Part shown: positions 8,166 to 16,589 of the stretch, piece after piece | Layout: the number at the start of each line of letters is the position of its first letter | Position numbering within the stretch: position 1 is the first letter of the stretch | Source: Asticcacaulis sp. EMRT-3 | Lineage (GTDB): Bacteria > Pseudomonadota > Alphaproteobacteria > Caulobacterales > Caulobacteraceae | NCBI RefSeq assembly: GCF_030027245.1 | Contig: NZ_JASERT010000001.1 | Span: 2,162,501-2,226,500 of the forward strand | Direction: 5' to 3' | Length of the DNA: 64,000 nt | Translations under genes and position numbers: made by a program | Notes under the pieces: generated by a model | The model's database searches: none | Seen by the model: the letters and a program-made list of their open reading frames with translations, nothing else | Told to the model about the DNA's origin: nothing

Positions 8166-10061
8166 TTATTTCTCCAGCCGCGCCATGCCCCAGGTGACGA
8201 CGACCGGGATTTCGTCCTGCGCCGTGTCATTAACGGCTTGCAGCTCAATAATATGATGACCGGCTATGTCGGCGTCGATGTCACGCGGCGCATCGCCGAA
8301 CCTCATCGGCGGGGTCTGGCGCACCAGTTTACCATCGGCCCAGACCGAAAAGATGACGGCGCGGTCGCGGTTGCGCGTTGAATCGTCAACCCCCACCGTG
8401 GCGCGGAAATGGGCGTAACCGCCGATGTTCTTGACCTGCAACAGCGAATTGCCAAGAACGCCGATACCACTTTCATAGGGCGTGCCGTCGATTTGCAGGG
8501 TCTGGCCATAGGGCGTCATGTCAGCCTGCGCCCCACCCCAGCCGGCATACATGGGCCGCGAGCCGCCCGAGCGCGTACCGGCCCACGGGTCGATATTGCG
8601 GTGGATGAAGGGGTCGGCTTCAGGATGGCGCACCCCGTCATCGGCGACATTGACCGACCCCGGCATTTCCGACAGATACATGCCATCCGCCAGTTGGCGC
8701 GGGCCCTGCACCGAAAAGACGCGCGTTTCATGCGGAGCCAGCGTGATCGTGGTGTCGCCGGTGAAACGGGTTTGTGCCTTCGACCACAGATCGGTCAGGC
8801 TGATGGGCGCATCAGAGCGCAGCTTCAGATGGCTGGCCATCAGCGTTACCTTTTGCGGCGAGGCGGTGCGGTTGAACAGGGCCGTCACCTTATGGCCATC
8901 GGCCATCGTCTTGACCAGAATCTGCGCATCTTCGGAATCATAGGCGATGGTGGCCTGATTGCCCGCCCTGTCCTGATCGACGGCCACCAGATCGGCATTG
9001 CCCCAGATGTCGAGCAGGGATTTGGGCGCCTTGCGCAGATCGTAGCTGATCAGAAGCGGCGCATCCAGCATCGCCCACAGTGAGAAATGCGTGCGCGCTT
9101 CGGTCAGGTGATTGGCGTCAAAATCGCCCTCGCCGATATAGAGGATGTCGGGGTCGTTCCAGTGACCGGGCCCGGCATAGAGGGCGCGGCCCACCGCGCT
9201 GTCATAATTGTGCAACATGCTCGACCAGCCCGGCGTAATGTCGCTGGAGGTGCGCCAGCTTGAGCCGACATCCTTGCCCCAGCGGCGCACATCGGCCATG
9301 CCCCAGTCGCAGATCGAAAACACGTAGTTGTTGTCCGGTTTGGCGGCTTTCAGGGCGGCGGCTACCTCGGCATAGCGCGCCTCGACCTTGGCGTCGTCGG
9401 TGCGATTGAGCGAAGAGCGGTCGATTTCGGGTGTCAGGCCGATATAGTTGTTGTCGATGACGCGCTTCGAGCCCGGCGCATAGTCGGCCAGACCGCAGGC
9501 GTCGATCTTGATGTAATCAAAGCCCCAGTCCTTGAAATAGAGACCGATGTCCTGTTTCACGTGGCCATCCAGCCCGACCTGACGTTCCTGCGGCGTGCCT
9601 TCGGGCAGGTTGGGCGAATCGAGATTATAGGCCTGCGAACAGGCATTGCGGCCAATATCGGTATAGATGCCCGCCTTCAGCCCCATAGCGTGCAGCCGGT
9701 CGGTGAACGGGCGAAAACTGCTGGCACCGTCCGCTGTGGCCGCCGAAGGAAAGATGCGCGTGCGGATGATCATGCGGCCGTCGGGCTGACGGCGCTTCAG
9801 CCACCAGCCGTCATCGAGATTGACGTAAACATAGCCAAGCTTTGCCAGACCGTCATCGACCAGGGCCTGCGCCGCCCCCATCACCTTGTCTTCATCGACC
9901 TCGGTGCGAAAGGCATTCCAGCTATTCCAGCCCATGGGCGGGGTTTGCGCCGCGCCGTCATCATGGCCCAGCCAGACGCCTTTCGGTGTGGTTTCGGCGT
10001 GAGCAGGCAGGGACAAAAGCGCGATCAGGGCGGTCGTGGCCAGCAGGCTTATCGGTTTCAA
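8166..10061 (-). CDS. GH27 alpha-galactosidase / alpha-N-acetylgalactosaminidase with C-terminal NPCBM-like domain
   Basis: This is a secreted exo-glycosidase. A signal peptide ends at AHA (about residue 22). The GH27 barrel begins TPPMGWNSWNAF and contains NLDDGWW, the nucleophile Asp187 in YIKIDACG and the acid/base Asp274 in TSSDITPGW. A beta-sandwich follows (about 400-470). A C-terminal domain with YESGIGVLGNSLLQV (about 500-631) looks like an NPCBM galactose-binding module. GH27 covers both alpha-galactosidases and alpha-N-acetylgalactosaminidases, and sequence alone does not settle which. The gene starts 14 bases after the GH135-like gene. With that enzyme it could trim alpha-linked galactose or GalNAc units from the same polymer. 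Confidence 0.92.
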   Translation of the reverse strand: MKPISLLATTALIALLSLPAHAETTPKGVWLGHDDGAAQTPPMGWNSWNAFRTEVDEDKVMGAAQALVDDGLAKLGYVYVNLDDGWWLKRRQPDGRMIIRTRIFPSAATADGASSFRPFTDRLHAMGLKAGIYTDIGRNACSQAYNLDSPNLPEGTPQERQVGLDGHVKQDIGLYFKDWGFDYIKIDACGLADYAPGSKRVIDNNYIGLTPEIDRSSLNRTDDAKVEARYAEVAAALKAAKPDNNYVFSICDWGMADVRRWGKDVGSSWRTSSDITPGWSSMLHNYDSAVGRALYAGPGHWNDPDILYIGEGDFDANHLTEARTHFSLWAMLDAPLLISYDLRKAPKSLLDIWGNADLVAVDQDRAGNQATIAYDSEDAQILVKTMADGHKVTALFNRTASPQKVTLMASHLKLRSDAPISLTDLWSKAQTRFTGDTTITLAPHETRVFSVQGPRQLADGMYLSEMPGSVNVADDGVRHPEADPFIHRNIDPWAGTRSGGSRPMYAGWGGAQADMTPYGQTLQIDGTPYESGIGVLGNSLLQVKNIGGYAHFRATVGVDDSTRNRDRAVIFSVWADGKLVRQTPPMRFGDAPRDIDADIAGHHIIELQAVNDTAQDEIPVVVTWGMARLEK

Positions 10062-10075
10062 ATCTCTGTTTCCTC

Positions 10076-10930
10076 TTATTTACTGCCGCCGTCGAGCGCC
10101 TTGACCTCAGCCTGCCAGTAGGATGGCAGATCGCCATAGGTGTCATAGCCCGCCTGCCAGTCGCCGCTGACATCAATGACATAGAGATAGTCGGGCGCAT
10201 AGATATGGGCGGCCTTCAGGGCCGTGTCGAACAGGGCTTTGGTGGGGACATTATTGACGATATGCCAGACCCTGACGCCCTGAGCGTGGGCCAGATCGGT
10301 GGCCGTTTTGATTTTCGCATAATTATCGACATAGTGCGCGCCGTCGTCCTCGAACAAAACGATCATTTCGCCGCTTTTCACGGCCTTGACGGCGCAGGTG
10401 TCGGGCATACCGACATTGAAAATAATCTGACCGCCGGGACGGTATTTTGCCACCAGATCGCGCAGCCTTTGGTACTCCGCGCCATAAGCATTGCAATCAT
10501 ATTGGGCCGGTGCAGTTTCATCGAAAAAGATGCCGGTGAGGCTTGGCATGGTCTGGAAATAGGTCTTCACCTGCGCCTCGATGCGCTCCCAGGTCTGGCA
10601 CTTGCCTTCGATATTGCAGACATGGCTGAAATAGCCGGTCGGCACATAGCCATAGAGGCGGATGTCGTGTTTTTTCGCCCGCCGCAGCACGGGTTTATAG
10701 ACATCGAGGCCATCGACGGCGGGGCCGGTCTGGCCCGTCACCAGAATGCCGCTGTTCGGATTGATCAGGGCGATGGTGTGGTCGGGTATGCGCGCAAAAT
10801 TGTCGATTCTTTGCCCCCAATAGCTGACGACAGCCAGTTTTGGAGCCGGTTGCGGGGTGGTTTGCGGCTGGGCCGGGGCGGAAAACGGCGCAAACGCCAG
10901 CAGGGCGGCGAACAGGAGGATAGGCTTCAT
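10076..10930 (-). CDS. Spherulin-4 / GH135-like endo-alpha-1,4-galactosaminidase
   Basis: This belongs to the spherulin-4 family. Its fungal member Sph3 (GH135) cleaves N-acetylgalactosamine stretches of galactosaminogalactan. It has a signal peptide (about 1-20) and then a single barrel domain. Landmarks are INPNSG (about 56-61), the paired acids in GIFFDETAP (Asp137, Glu138) and MIVLFEDD (Glu194). These match the positions of the catalytic acids described for Sph3, as far as motif order can show. The length of 284 residues is normal for a single-domain member. The start codon overlaps the halogenase stop (ATGA). Family assignment is firm; the bacterial substrate is inferred. Confidence 0.85.
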   Translation of the reverse strand: MKPILLFAALLAFAPFSAPAQPQTTPQPAPKLAVVSYWGQRIDNFARIPDHTIALINPNSGILVTGQTGPAVDGLDVYKPVLRRAKKHDIRLYGYVPTGYFSHVCNIEGKCQTWERIEAQVKTYFQTMPSLTGIFFDETAPAQYDCNAYGAEYQRLRDLVAKYRPGGQIIFNVGMPDTCAVKAVKSGEMIVLFEDDGAHYVDNYAKIKTATDLAHAQGVRVWHIVNNVPTKALFDTALKAAHIYAPDYLYVIDVSGDWQAGYDTYGDLPSYWQAEVKALDGGSK

Positions 10931-12444
10931 GACCGGCGGGCCTTCTTTTGCTGATCTATATAGGCGGAATGGCTAGGCAGGCCTTGCGCGCGCTGCATGA
11001 TCATGCGGCGCAACTGCGTCATGCGCTTGAGAAACTCGTCGCGCGGCAGGGCATCGGCCAGCGGATGATAAGATTTCGGTTGTATCCCCTGCCCCATCAG
11101 CACCGAAAACCAGCTCGTCTCCTTGAACAGGTCGAACGGATATTCGAGCAAAAGCCCATCGCTTGCGAACGCATCCAGCCGCACCTTCAGACTGTCGGGG
11201 ATAGCCATATTACGGCACATCTCCCAGAAGGGCGTATCATCGCGTCCAGTGAGCTTATAGTGGGCGATCAGGAAGTCGCGGATGCGCGCATATTCGGCAA
11301 TCGCCTCATCATTGAACTTGTCGCGGACATGCGGGTTGATGGTTGTGCGCGGAAACACCGTCATCAGCCGCGCCAGCGTGCTTTGCACCATATGGATCGA
11401 GGTCGATTCCAAAGGTTCCATAAACCCTGAAGCCAGTCCCAGCGCAATGACGTTCTTCTCCCAGATACGGGCGCGATGGCCCGTGGTGAATTTGAGCAGG
11501 CGCGGTTGGGCCAACGCCTTGCCGTCCAGCCGCGCCATCAGCTTTTCGCTGGCCTCGTCCTCGCCCAGAAACGCATCGCAAAACACATAGCCATTGCCGA
11601 TGCGGCTTTGCAGCGGAATGCGCCATTGCCATCCGGCTTCGCGGGCCGTAGCGCGCGTGTAAGGAATCGGCGGGCCGGACGGTTCGCAGCCGACGGTGAC
11701 GGCCCGGTTGCACGGCAACCACTCCGCCCAGTCGCGGTATTCGACGCCCAGCGCCTTGCCGATCAGCACGGCGGCAAAGCCCGAACAGTCGATAAACAGA
11801 TCGCCGCCAATTGTGCGGCCATCCTCAAGCGCCAGAGCAGCGACATCGCCAGAAGCGGGATCGAGCTGCACGTCCCTCACCCGGCCTTCGATGCGCGTGA
11901 CGCCGCGCGCCTCGGCATAGCGGCGCAAAAAACCGGCATAGAGGCCCGCGTCGAAATGGAAGGCCTTGTTCAGCTTGATATGCGGCAGGTCGGTGGCGGT
12001 GGGGCCGCAGCGCCCGGCGCGCAGGGCCAGCGTCTCCATATTGAACTGACCGTAATCCTTAGCACCCTCGTGCTGCGCCAGCCGCAGCCAGTAATGATGA
12101 AAGCCGATCCCCTCCATATTGATGCCATAGGCACCAAACGGATGGAGATAGCTGTGGCCGATCTGGTGCCAGTCGGCAAATTCGATGCCGAGCTTGAAGG
12201 TGGCGTCGGTTTCTCGGATCAGATCGGATTCGTCGATACCAAGTATGTGGTTGAACAGATTGATCATCGGGATCGTGGCTTCGCCAACGCCGACCGTGCC
12301 GATAGCGTCCGATTCGACGAGGGTGACGCTGAGATTGTCACGGCCAAAGACCTTGGCCAGACAGGCCGCCGCCATCCAGCCCGCCGTGCCGCCACCTAAG
12401 ATGACGACGTTTTGAGGTTCGGCAGGCGGTTCGCTCATGATCAT
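10927..12444 (-). CDS. Flavin-dependent (tryptophan-type) halogenase
   Basis: This is an FADH2-dependent halogenase of the PrnA/BrvH group. The FAD site GGGTAGW lies at about residues 17-23. The catalytic Lys is Lys84 (ATFKLGIEF). The diagnostic WxWxIP motif is present as GWQWRIP (272-277), and Glu346 (PLESTS) matches the family's catalytic Glu. All key residues are intact, so it should be active. Such genes often neighbour TBDRs in Caulobacterales with no known substrate. A TATAAT-like box at about 12449-12455 could be a local promoter. The stop overlaps the start of the GH135-like gene, placing it first in a halogenase-GH135-GH27-cupin unit. A second possible start is the Met at 12438. Confidence 0.92.
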   Translation of the reverse strand: MIMSEPPAEPQNVVILGGGTAGWMAAACLAKVFGRDNLSVTLVESDAIGTVGVGEATIPMINLFNHILGIDESDLIRETDATFKLGIEFADWHQIGHSYLHPFGAYGINMEGIGFHHYWLRLAQHEGAKDYGQFNMETLALRAGRCGPTATDLPHIKLNKAFHFDAGLYAGFLRRYAEARGVTRIEGRVRDVQLDPASGDVAALALEDGRTIGGDLFIDCSGFAAVLIGKALGVEYRDWAEWLPCNRAVTVGCEPSGPPIPYTRATAREAGWQWRIPLQSRIGNGYVFCDAFLGEDEASEKLMARLDGKALAQPRLLKFTTGHRARIWEKNVIALGLASGFMEPLESTSIHMVQSTLARLMTVFPRTTINPHVRDKFNDEAIAEYARIRDFLIAHYKLTGRDDTPFWEMCRNMAIPDSLKVRLDAFASDGLLLEYPFDLFKETSWFSVLMGQGIQPKSYHPLADALPRDEFLKRMTQLRRMIMQRAQGLPSHSAYIDQQKKARRS

Positions 12445-12511
12445 TTACCGATTATATCGTGAAAAAGCAGGCGCGCAGCCTGTTCATGCGAATGGCCGCG
12501 CGCCGGAAGTT

Positions 12512-12620
12512 TACACCCGCCTTGGGGAAGAGTCAGGGAACAGGCGGTGTAGGCGACCCGTCCGAGACGGGAATCTGGTCAATCTGCACAGAGCAAACCT
12601 CTGTTCGGGTGCAGCCTGAC
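12512..12620. ncRNA. Candidate structured RNA with pseudoknot, between TBDR and halogenase
   Basis: Four helices nest in 109 bases: 12512-12521 with 12543-12551 (one bulge); 12557-12562 with 12566-12571; 12584-12589 with 12609-12614, enclosing 12589-12593 with 12599-12603; and a long-range GTCAGG (12532-12537) with CCTGAC (12615-12620). The last pairs the loop of the first hairpin with sequence directly abutting the third, that is, a pseudoknot. No T tract and no known riboswitch core was recognised. On the minus strand it would lie in the halogenase leader. Strand and identity are unknown. Confidence 0.35.
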
Positions 12621-12650
12621 AAAACAACAGGGCATACCGTGATGCGCTTT

Positions 12651-12803
12651 CCTTCCCCTCTCCCCTCCGGGAGGGGAGAGGGCGGGAGCTTTAAGCGTAG
12701 CGAAAGCGACCGGGTGAGGGGCAATTTTGGTGTACCCGCCAAGCCCCTCATCCGGCCCTCGTTTCACTCAGGCCACCTTCTCCCCATTCAATGGGGAGAA
12801 GGG
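12651..12803. repeat. Dispersed GC-palindrome modules (CTCTCCCCTC and CATCCGGCC types)
   Basis: A perfect 12-bp palindrome (12657-12681) is joined to a CACCCGGTC-type flank. Next comes a CTCATCCGGCC...CACTCAGGCCACC module (about 12743-12776) and a smaller TTCTCCCCATT/AATGGGGAGAA palindrome. The same modules recur, partly in opposite orientation, at 30188-30258 and 37020-37215. No gene is seen in 12445-12928 other than these elements and the candidate RNA. Confidence 0.75.
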
Positions 12804-12815
12804 AAGGTCAGGCTC

Positions 12816-12931
12816 TAGAGCGGTTTGCATTCTGATTGAACCTGTCAAAGGAATGCAACCCACTCTACATTTTACGTTTTTTCCGCATCTCGCATTCAAT
12901 TTGTAAGTCAAATTAAACGCTCGTTGCTCTA
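12816..12931. repeat. TAGAGC-bounded dispersed repeat, copy 1
   Basis: An element of about 116 bases begins TAGAGCGG and ends GCTCTA. An almost identical inverted copy is at 30367-30481, and a shorter form at 59703-59754. Its last three bases are the TAG stop codon (minus strand) of the first TBDR. Confidence 0.85.
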
Positions 12932-15900
12932 GTACTTGAAGCGGATGCTCACCGAAAGGCGGCGGTCGAAATCGAACGTACCGGCGGGCAGGAAGACCGG
13001 GGTGGCGTTCGGGCTGGCATTGGTAGGCCCCTCCACCTCCTGATAGATTTTCGGGCGGGTCTTCAGCAGGTTGCTGCCCTGAATATCCATTTCCATATGC
13101 GGCGTGATCGCATAGCGCAGCGAACCGTCGAGGAAGCCTTCCGCCCTGTTCCAGACCGGGAAGCCGATGCAGCAGTCATTGACCGAATTGACGTATTTCG
13201 AACGCCAGTTATAGGCCAGACGCGCGCCGATCGGGCCCTTGTCATACATCAGGATCAGGTTGTAGCTGTCGTCCGATAGCTGCTCCAGACGGCCTGCATT
13301 GATCATGCCGTCCTGCGCCGAACGGGCCACGGTATTGCCGCCCGCATCATCGAGATACAGGTTGGAATTCTTCACGCCCTCATTATGCAGGTGCGTGTAG
13401 TTCGCCTGGATGCCGAGGCCGTCGAACGGCTTGGGCAGGGCGGTGAAATAGCGCTGATAGGCAACTTCAAAGCCCTTGACGCTGGCGCCTTCGCCATTGA
13501 CCGGGCCGGTGATCACCGCATTGCGGGTGACGCCATTATTGGTCAGCGGCACGACGAAGGTGCTGTTCTGGATATAGTCGTAGAACGTCTTGGTGAAGAT
13601 GTCGAAGCTGAACGACCCCACCGCCGCGAAGTAGTGCTCCAGCGACAGATCGAACTGGTCGGCCTGAATCGCCTTGAGGCGCGGATTGCCGGTCGAGCCT
13701 GAATAGCCGTAAATATAGCTGACCGGCTGGCCGGAACCATTGAGCACGATGCTGGGATTACCCTGAGTGATCGCCGATTGCGGCACATAGCTGCGTTGCA
13801 GGGTGATGTAGTTCTTCAAAAGGCCCATATCGGGCATCGACATGCCGCGCGACGCCGCGAAGCGCACAATCCAGTCACCGGGGAAGGCGAAGGCCAGGTT
13901 CAGGCTGGGCAGGTTATAGGTATGCGAGGTCTTGACCGTCGAACTGGCATAGCCGCCGTTCGAGAAGGCCTGATCATCGGTCGAATTGACGGCCAGACAT
14001 TGCGGCGAGATGGCATATTGACCCGTTTGCAGGGAAGCAATCTCTTCGGGGCTAAGCGGTTTACAGTTCAGGTCGTCCGCCGTGAAGGGGGTGGCGAAAT
14101 TGGTGGCCCCCACGCTGGTCAGGTCGGTCTTGACCAGACGCATCCCGATATTGCCCGACAGGGTGATGCTGCTGCCGAACAGGGTGGCGTCAGGCCCGCC
14201 GAACTTCAGCATCACATAGGCCGAATCCTCCTTCTGGGTGACATTGAGGATTTCGCCCGGCTGGAAGCAGCTTCCGGCGATATTGGCCGCCCGCATACAG
14301 ATCGGATCCCAGGTGGAGGACGGCGTCTTGCCGCCCGCTGACTGCGCCGTCATGCCGAAGGTGGACTCCATCAGATTGATGTCCTTCAGATAGGACGGAT
14401 TGATGGTGACGAACTGATCCTGACCGATCAGACCCTTCAGCAGACCGCTGTCGCCGAAATTGGTCGTCTGCCAGTAGGTGCCGGGATAGCCGGCGAAACT
14501 GGCCGTGGCCGGCGCATCGAGGTGGAAGGAATCGGCCGGATTGGCCCCCCAGTTGCTCGAAATCGGCTGCCAGTCATAGGCCGACCACTGGTTGAGCTGG
14601 TCGCGCTCGGACGTGCGCACGCCTGCCCGCAATTCGTTGAGCCACGGGCCGTCGAAGGCATAGGCGCCGTCGATCTGGAAGGCGTTCATCGTCGCCTTGC
14701 TGTCTTCCAGATGATCCATGATCGATTCGTTGAAATAGTTGCGATAATCGGCCAGCGGATCGGTGCCGACCACATTATAGCCCGACGGTGCTTCAAAATT
14801 CAGCTTGGGCAGGTCGCCGGTCAGATCGACATTCAGATTGGCATAGGTGCCGTTGCGATAGGTGATGTCGTAATGGGTGTTAGTCGACAAAACGTGCTGA
14901 GCGTCGAAGGTCAGCTTCAGCTTGTCGGTCGGCATCCAGATGAAGTTGAGCGCCGTGTCCTCGACATTGCGCTTTTCGGTCGAATAGCGCGTGGCCAGAT
15001 TAACGGCGGGCGCGATGCGGCACGGCACATTGGCGTGGGTCGAATCGGAATCTAGGCAGGGCTGATAGATCGGTTCGTTAATGCCATACTGATCATAGGT
15101 GCCGTATTGATCGGTCGAGCCGGGCAGATAGGTGACCGGATTGGCGCTCCAGTCGATGCCGCCATAGCCCCAGTCGCCCGCCGAGGAGGTGATGACGCCC
15201 TTCTGGAACATGCCATTGCTGCCGAAAGTGAACGGCGTGCCGCCGCCCGCCTGATTAATGCCAAGGCCCGGCGCATCGGGCGGGGCGATAATGGAAGGAT
15301 CGGTCCAGACGGTCGATTGCGTGGTGATCGACGGATCGACATAGGCCCAGTAGCTGAGCAACTGGTCTTCGTTCCAGCTATTCTGATAGCTCGACTTGTT
15401 ATATTGCAAAGTCGCCTTGAAGTGATTGTCGGTGCTGGCCCATTGTCCGGCCAGCGACAGGCCGCGGCGCGTGCGGTCATAGACGGTGTTGTTATAGCTG
15501 ATGCCCGACGGGATGTAGTTCATCTGGTCGGTATAGGTGCCTGCTGCAAATGGCATCATGCGTGGCAGGATGGCGCCCTGGCTGGTCGTTTCGATCTTGG
15601 AATAGGCGATGTCGGCCAGGAAGCCGAAATCACCGAGATCGGTGCTCCAGCGATTGGAATAGAGCACCGAACCCGACGGCGTCCACGTCTTGCTCAGATC
15701 GCCGTAATCGCCCTCAATCGTGCCCGAAATCAGTTGTCCCTTCTGATCGAACGGCAGGCGCGTGCGCAGATTGACCGTACCAGCAATCCCGCCTTCCAGC
15801 ATATCGGCGGTCAGGTTCTTGTAGGTATCGACGCCCGACAGCATTTCCGGCGACACATCTTCCCAGCTCAGGCCCGAAGCATCGCCCGCGCTGAAGATGT

Positions 15901-16312
15901 CGCGGCCATTGAATTCCGATTTGACCTGTTGCAGGCCACGAATGATCACGCCGGTCGGCTCAGCCGGAAAGTGCATGACATCGCCGCCCGCCACCGAGCG
16001 GATCACCGTCACGCCCGGCACGCGCTGAAGCGCCTCGGCCACCGACTTGTCGGGGAAGGCGCCAATATCGGTGGCGGTGATCGAATCGACGATGGTATCG
16101 GCTTTTTTCTTGATGTCCTGCGCGCTTTGCAGCGCCTTGCGCGAACCGACGACGACGACCGTGGTGTCGTCCGTGGTGGCGGCCTTATCTGCGGTCGTAT
16201 CTGTCCCGGCCGTCTGCGCCAGCGCATGACCCGCCCCCCCAAGCACGCCACACAGCAGGGCTACCGTCAGGGCGGTGCGCGAAACACCGCAATTGTTCCT
16301 CTTGATTCTCAT
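12929..16312 (-). CDS. TonB-dependent receptor 1 (large, 1127 residues)
   Basis: This is an outer-membrane TonB-dependent receptor. The start at 16312 (MRIKRNNCGV) precedes a signal peptide ending HALAQ; the frame is open further upstream but without a likely start signal. The TonB box region reads TTVVVVGSRKALQSAQ. The plug domain carries DIGAFPDKSVAEALQRVPGV, then IIRGL and EGGIAGTVNLRTR. The barrel ends in VSIRFKY with a terminal aromatic residue. Receptors of this size and plug type (carbohydrate-associated, Caulobacter/Xanthomonas style) import oligosaccharides. A TGTAGY-type operator lies 50 bases upstream, and the halogenase and glycosidase genes follow in the same direction. Substrate is inferred only from the neighbours. 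Confidence 0.93.
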   Translation of the reverse strand: MRIKRNNCGVSRTALTVALLCGVLGGAGHALAQTAGTDTTADKAATTDDTTVVVVGSRKALQSAQDIKKKADTIVDSITATDIGAFPDKSVAEALQRVPGVTVIRSVAGGDVMHFPAEPTGVIIRGLQQVKSEFNGRDIFSAGDASGLSWEDVSPEMLSGVDTYKNLTADMLEGGIAGTVNLRTRLPFDQKGQLISGTIEGDYGDLSKTWTPSGSVLYSNRWSTDLGDFGFLADIAYSKIETTSQGAILPRMMPFAAGTYTDQMNYIPSGISYNNTVYDRTRRGLSLAGQWASTDNHFKATLQYNKSSYQNSWNEDQLLSYWAYVDPSITTQSTVWTDPSIIAPPDAPGLGINQAGGGTPFTFGSNGMFQKGVITSSAGDWGYGGIDWSANPVTYLPGSTDQYGTYDQYGINEPIYQPCLDSDSTHANVPCRIAPAVNLATRYSTEKRNVEDTALNFIWMPTDKLKLTFDAQHVLSTNTHYDITYRNGTYANLNVDLTGDLPKLNFEAPSGYNVVGTDPLADYRNYFNESIMDHLEDSKATMNAFQIDGAYAFDGPWLNELRAGVRTSERDQLNQWSAYDWQPISSNWGANPADSFHLDAPATASFAGYPGTYWQTTNFGDSGLLKGLIGQDQFVTINPSYLKDINLMESTFGMTAQSAGGKTPSSTWDPICMRAANIAGSCFQPGEILNVTQKEDSAYVMLKFGGPDATLFGSSITLSGNIGMRLVKTDLTSVGATNFATPFTADDLNCKPLSPEEIASLQTGQYAISPQCLAVNSTDDQAFSNGGYASSTVKTSHTYNLPSLNLAFAFPGDWIVRFAASRGMSMPDMGLLKNYITLQRSYVPQSAITQGNPSIVLNGSGQPVSYIYGYSGSTGNPRLKAIQADQFDLSLEHYFAAVGSFSFDIFTKTFYDYIQNSTFVVPLTNNGVTRNAVITGPVNGEGASVKGFEVAYQRYFTALPKPFDGLGIQANYTHLHNEGVKNSNLYLDDAGGNTVARSAQDGMINAGRLEQLSDDSYNLILMYDKGPIGARLAYNWRSKYVNSVNDCCIGFPVWNRAEGFLDGSLRYAITPHMEMDIQGSNLLKTRPKIYQEVEGPTNASPNATPVFLPAGTFDFDRRLSVSIRFKY

Positions 16313-16361
16313 CGTCCTAACACCCTCTGATATTGTTTTATGTCGCCCCCAATTGAATTGG

Positions 16362-16390
16362 GCTACATTCAATATGCTACATTTACTACA
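16362..16390 (-). promoter_or_regulatory. TGTAGY-type operator upstream of TBDR 1
   Basis: On the + strand GCTACA (16362-16367), 8 bases, GCTACA (16376-16381), 3 bases, ACTACA (16385-16390). The same 6-8-6-3-6 spacing occurs at 40024-40052 before TBDR 3, and the 6-8-6 core occurs at 28156-28175 and 36810-36829. It is probably the binding site of the RpiR protein encoded at 30479-31360. Confidence 0.65.
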
Positions 16391-16501
16391 GGGCGTCAAA
16401 CCCTGTTATGCGGGTGTGAAATAAATATGACAATTAACGAAAGCTGTTGCAATTCGGCAATAGTCAGATTGATGAGGTGCGATAAGATATTGAAATTGCA
16501 T

Positions 16502-16536
16502 AAAAAAACGGAACACGACAGTTAAGTCGTGTTCCG
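16502..16536 (-). terminator. Rho-independent terminator of TBDR 2
   Basis: A perfect 11-bp stem (16509-16519 with 16526-16536, six-base loop) is followed on the minus strand by seven T (16502-16508). It lies 54 bases after the stop of TBDR 2. This is a classical intrinsic terminator. Confidence 0.92.
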
Positions 16537-16589
16537 TCAGGTCTATGAAAACGGCGGCAATTCCGTTTTCATTCGTAAAGGTGCCGGTT

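Noticed and set aside
12512..12620. Cobalamin riboswitch upstream of the halogenase
   Set aside because: The GGGAA and GGTG pieces hint at it, but the AATCCGG, CCCGCAACTG and GCCACTG core elements are absent on both strands.
12459..12818. Open frame of 119 codons between halogenase and TBDR 1
   Set aside because: It translates palindromic repeats (RFPSPLPSGRGEGG) and shows no domain; treated as chance.
13385..16330. Large plus-strand open frames opposite TBDR 1 and TBDR 2
   Set aside because: High-GC antisense shadows; the minus-strand frames have complete signal peptide, plug and barrel features.
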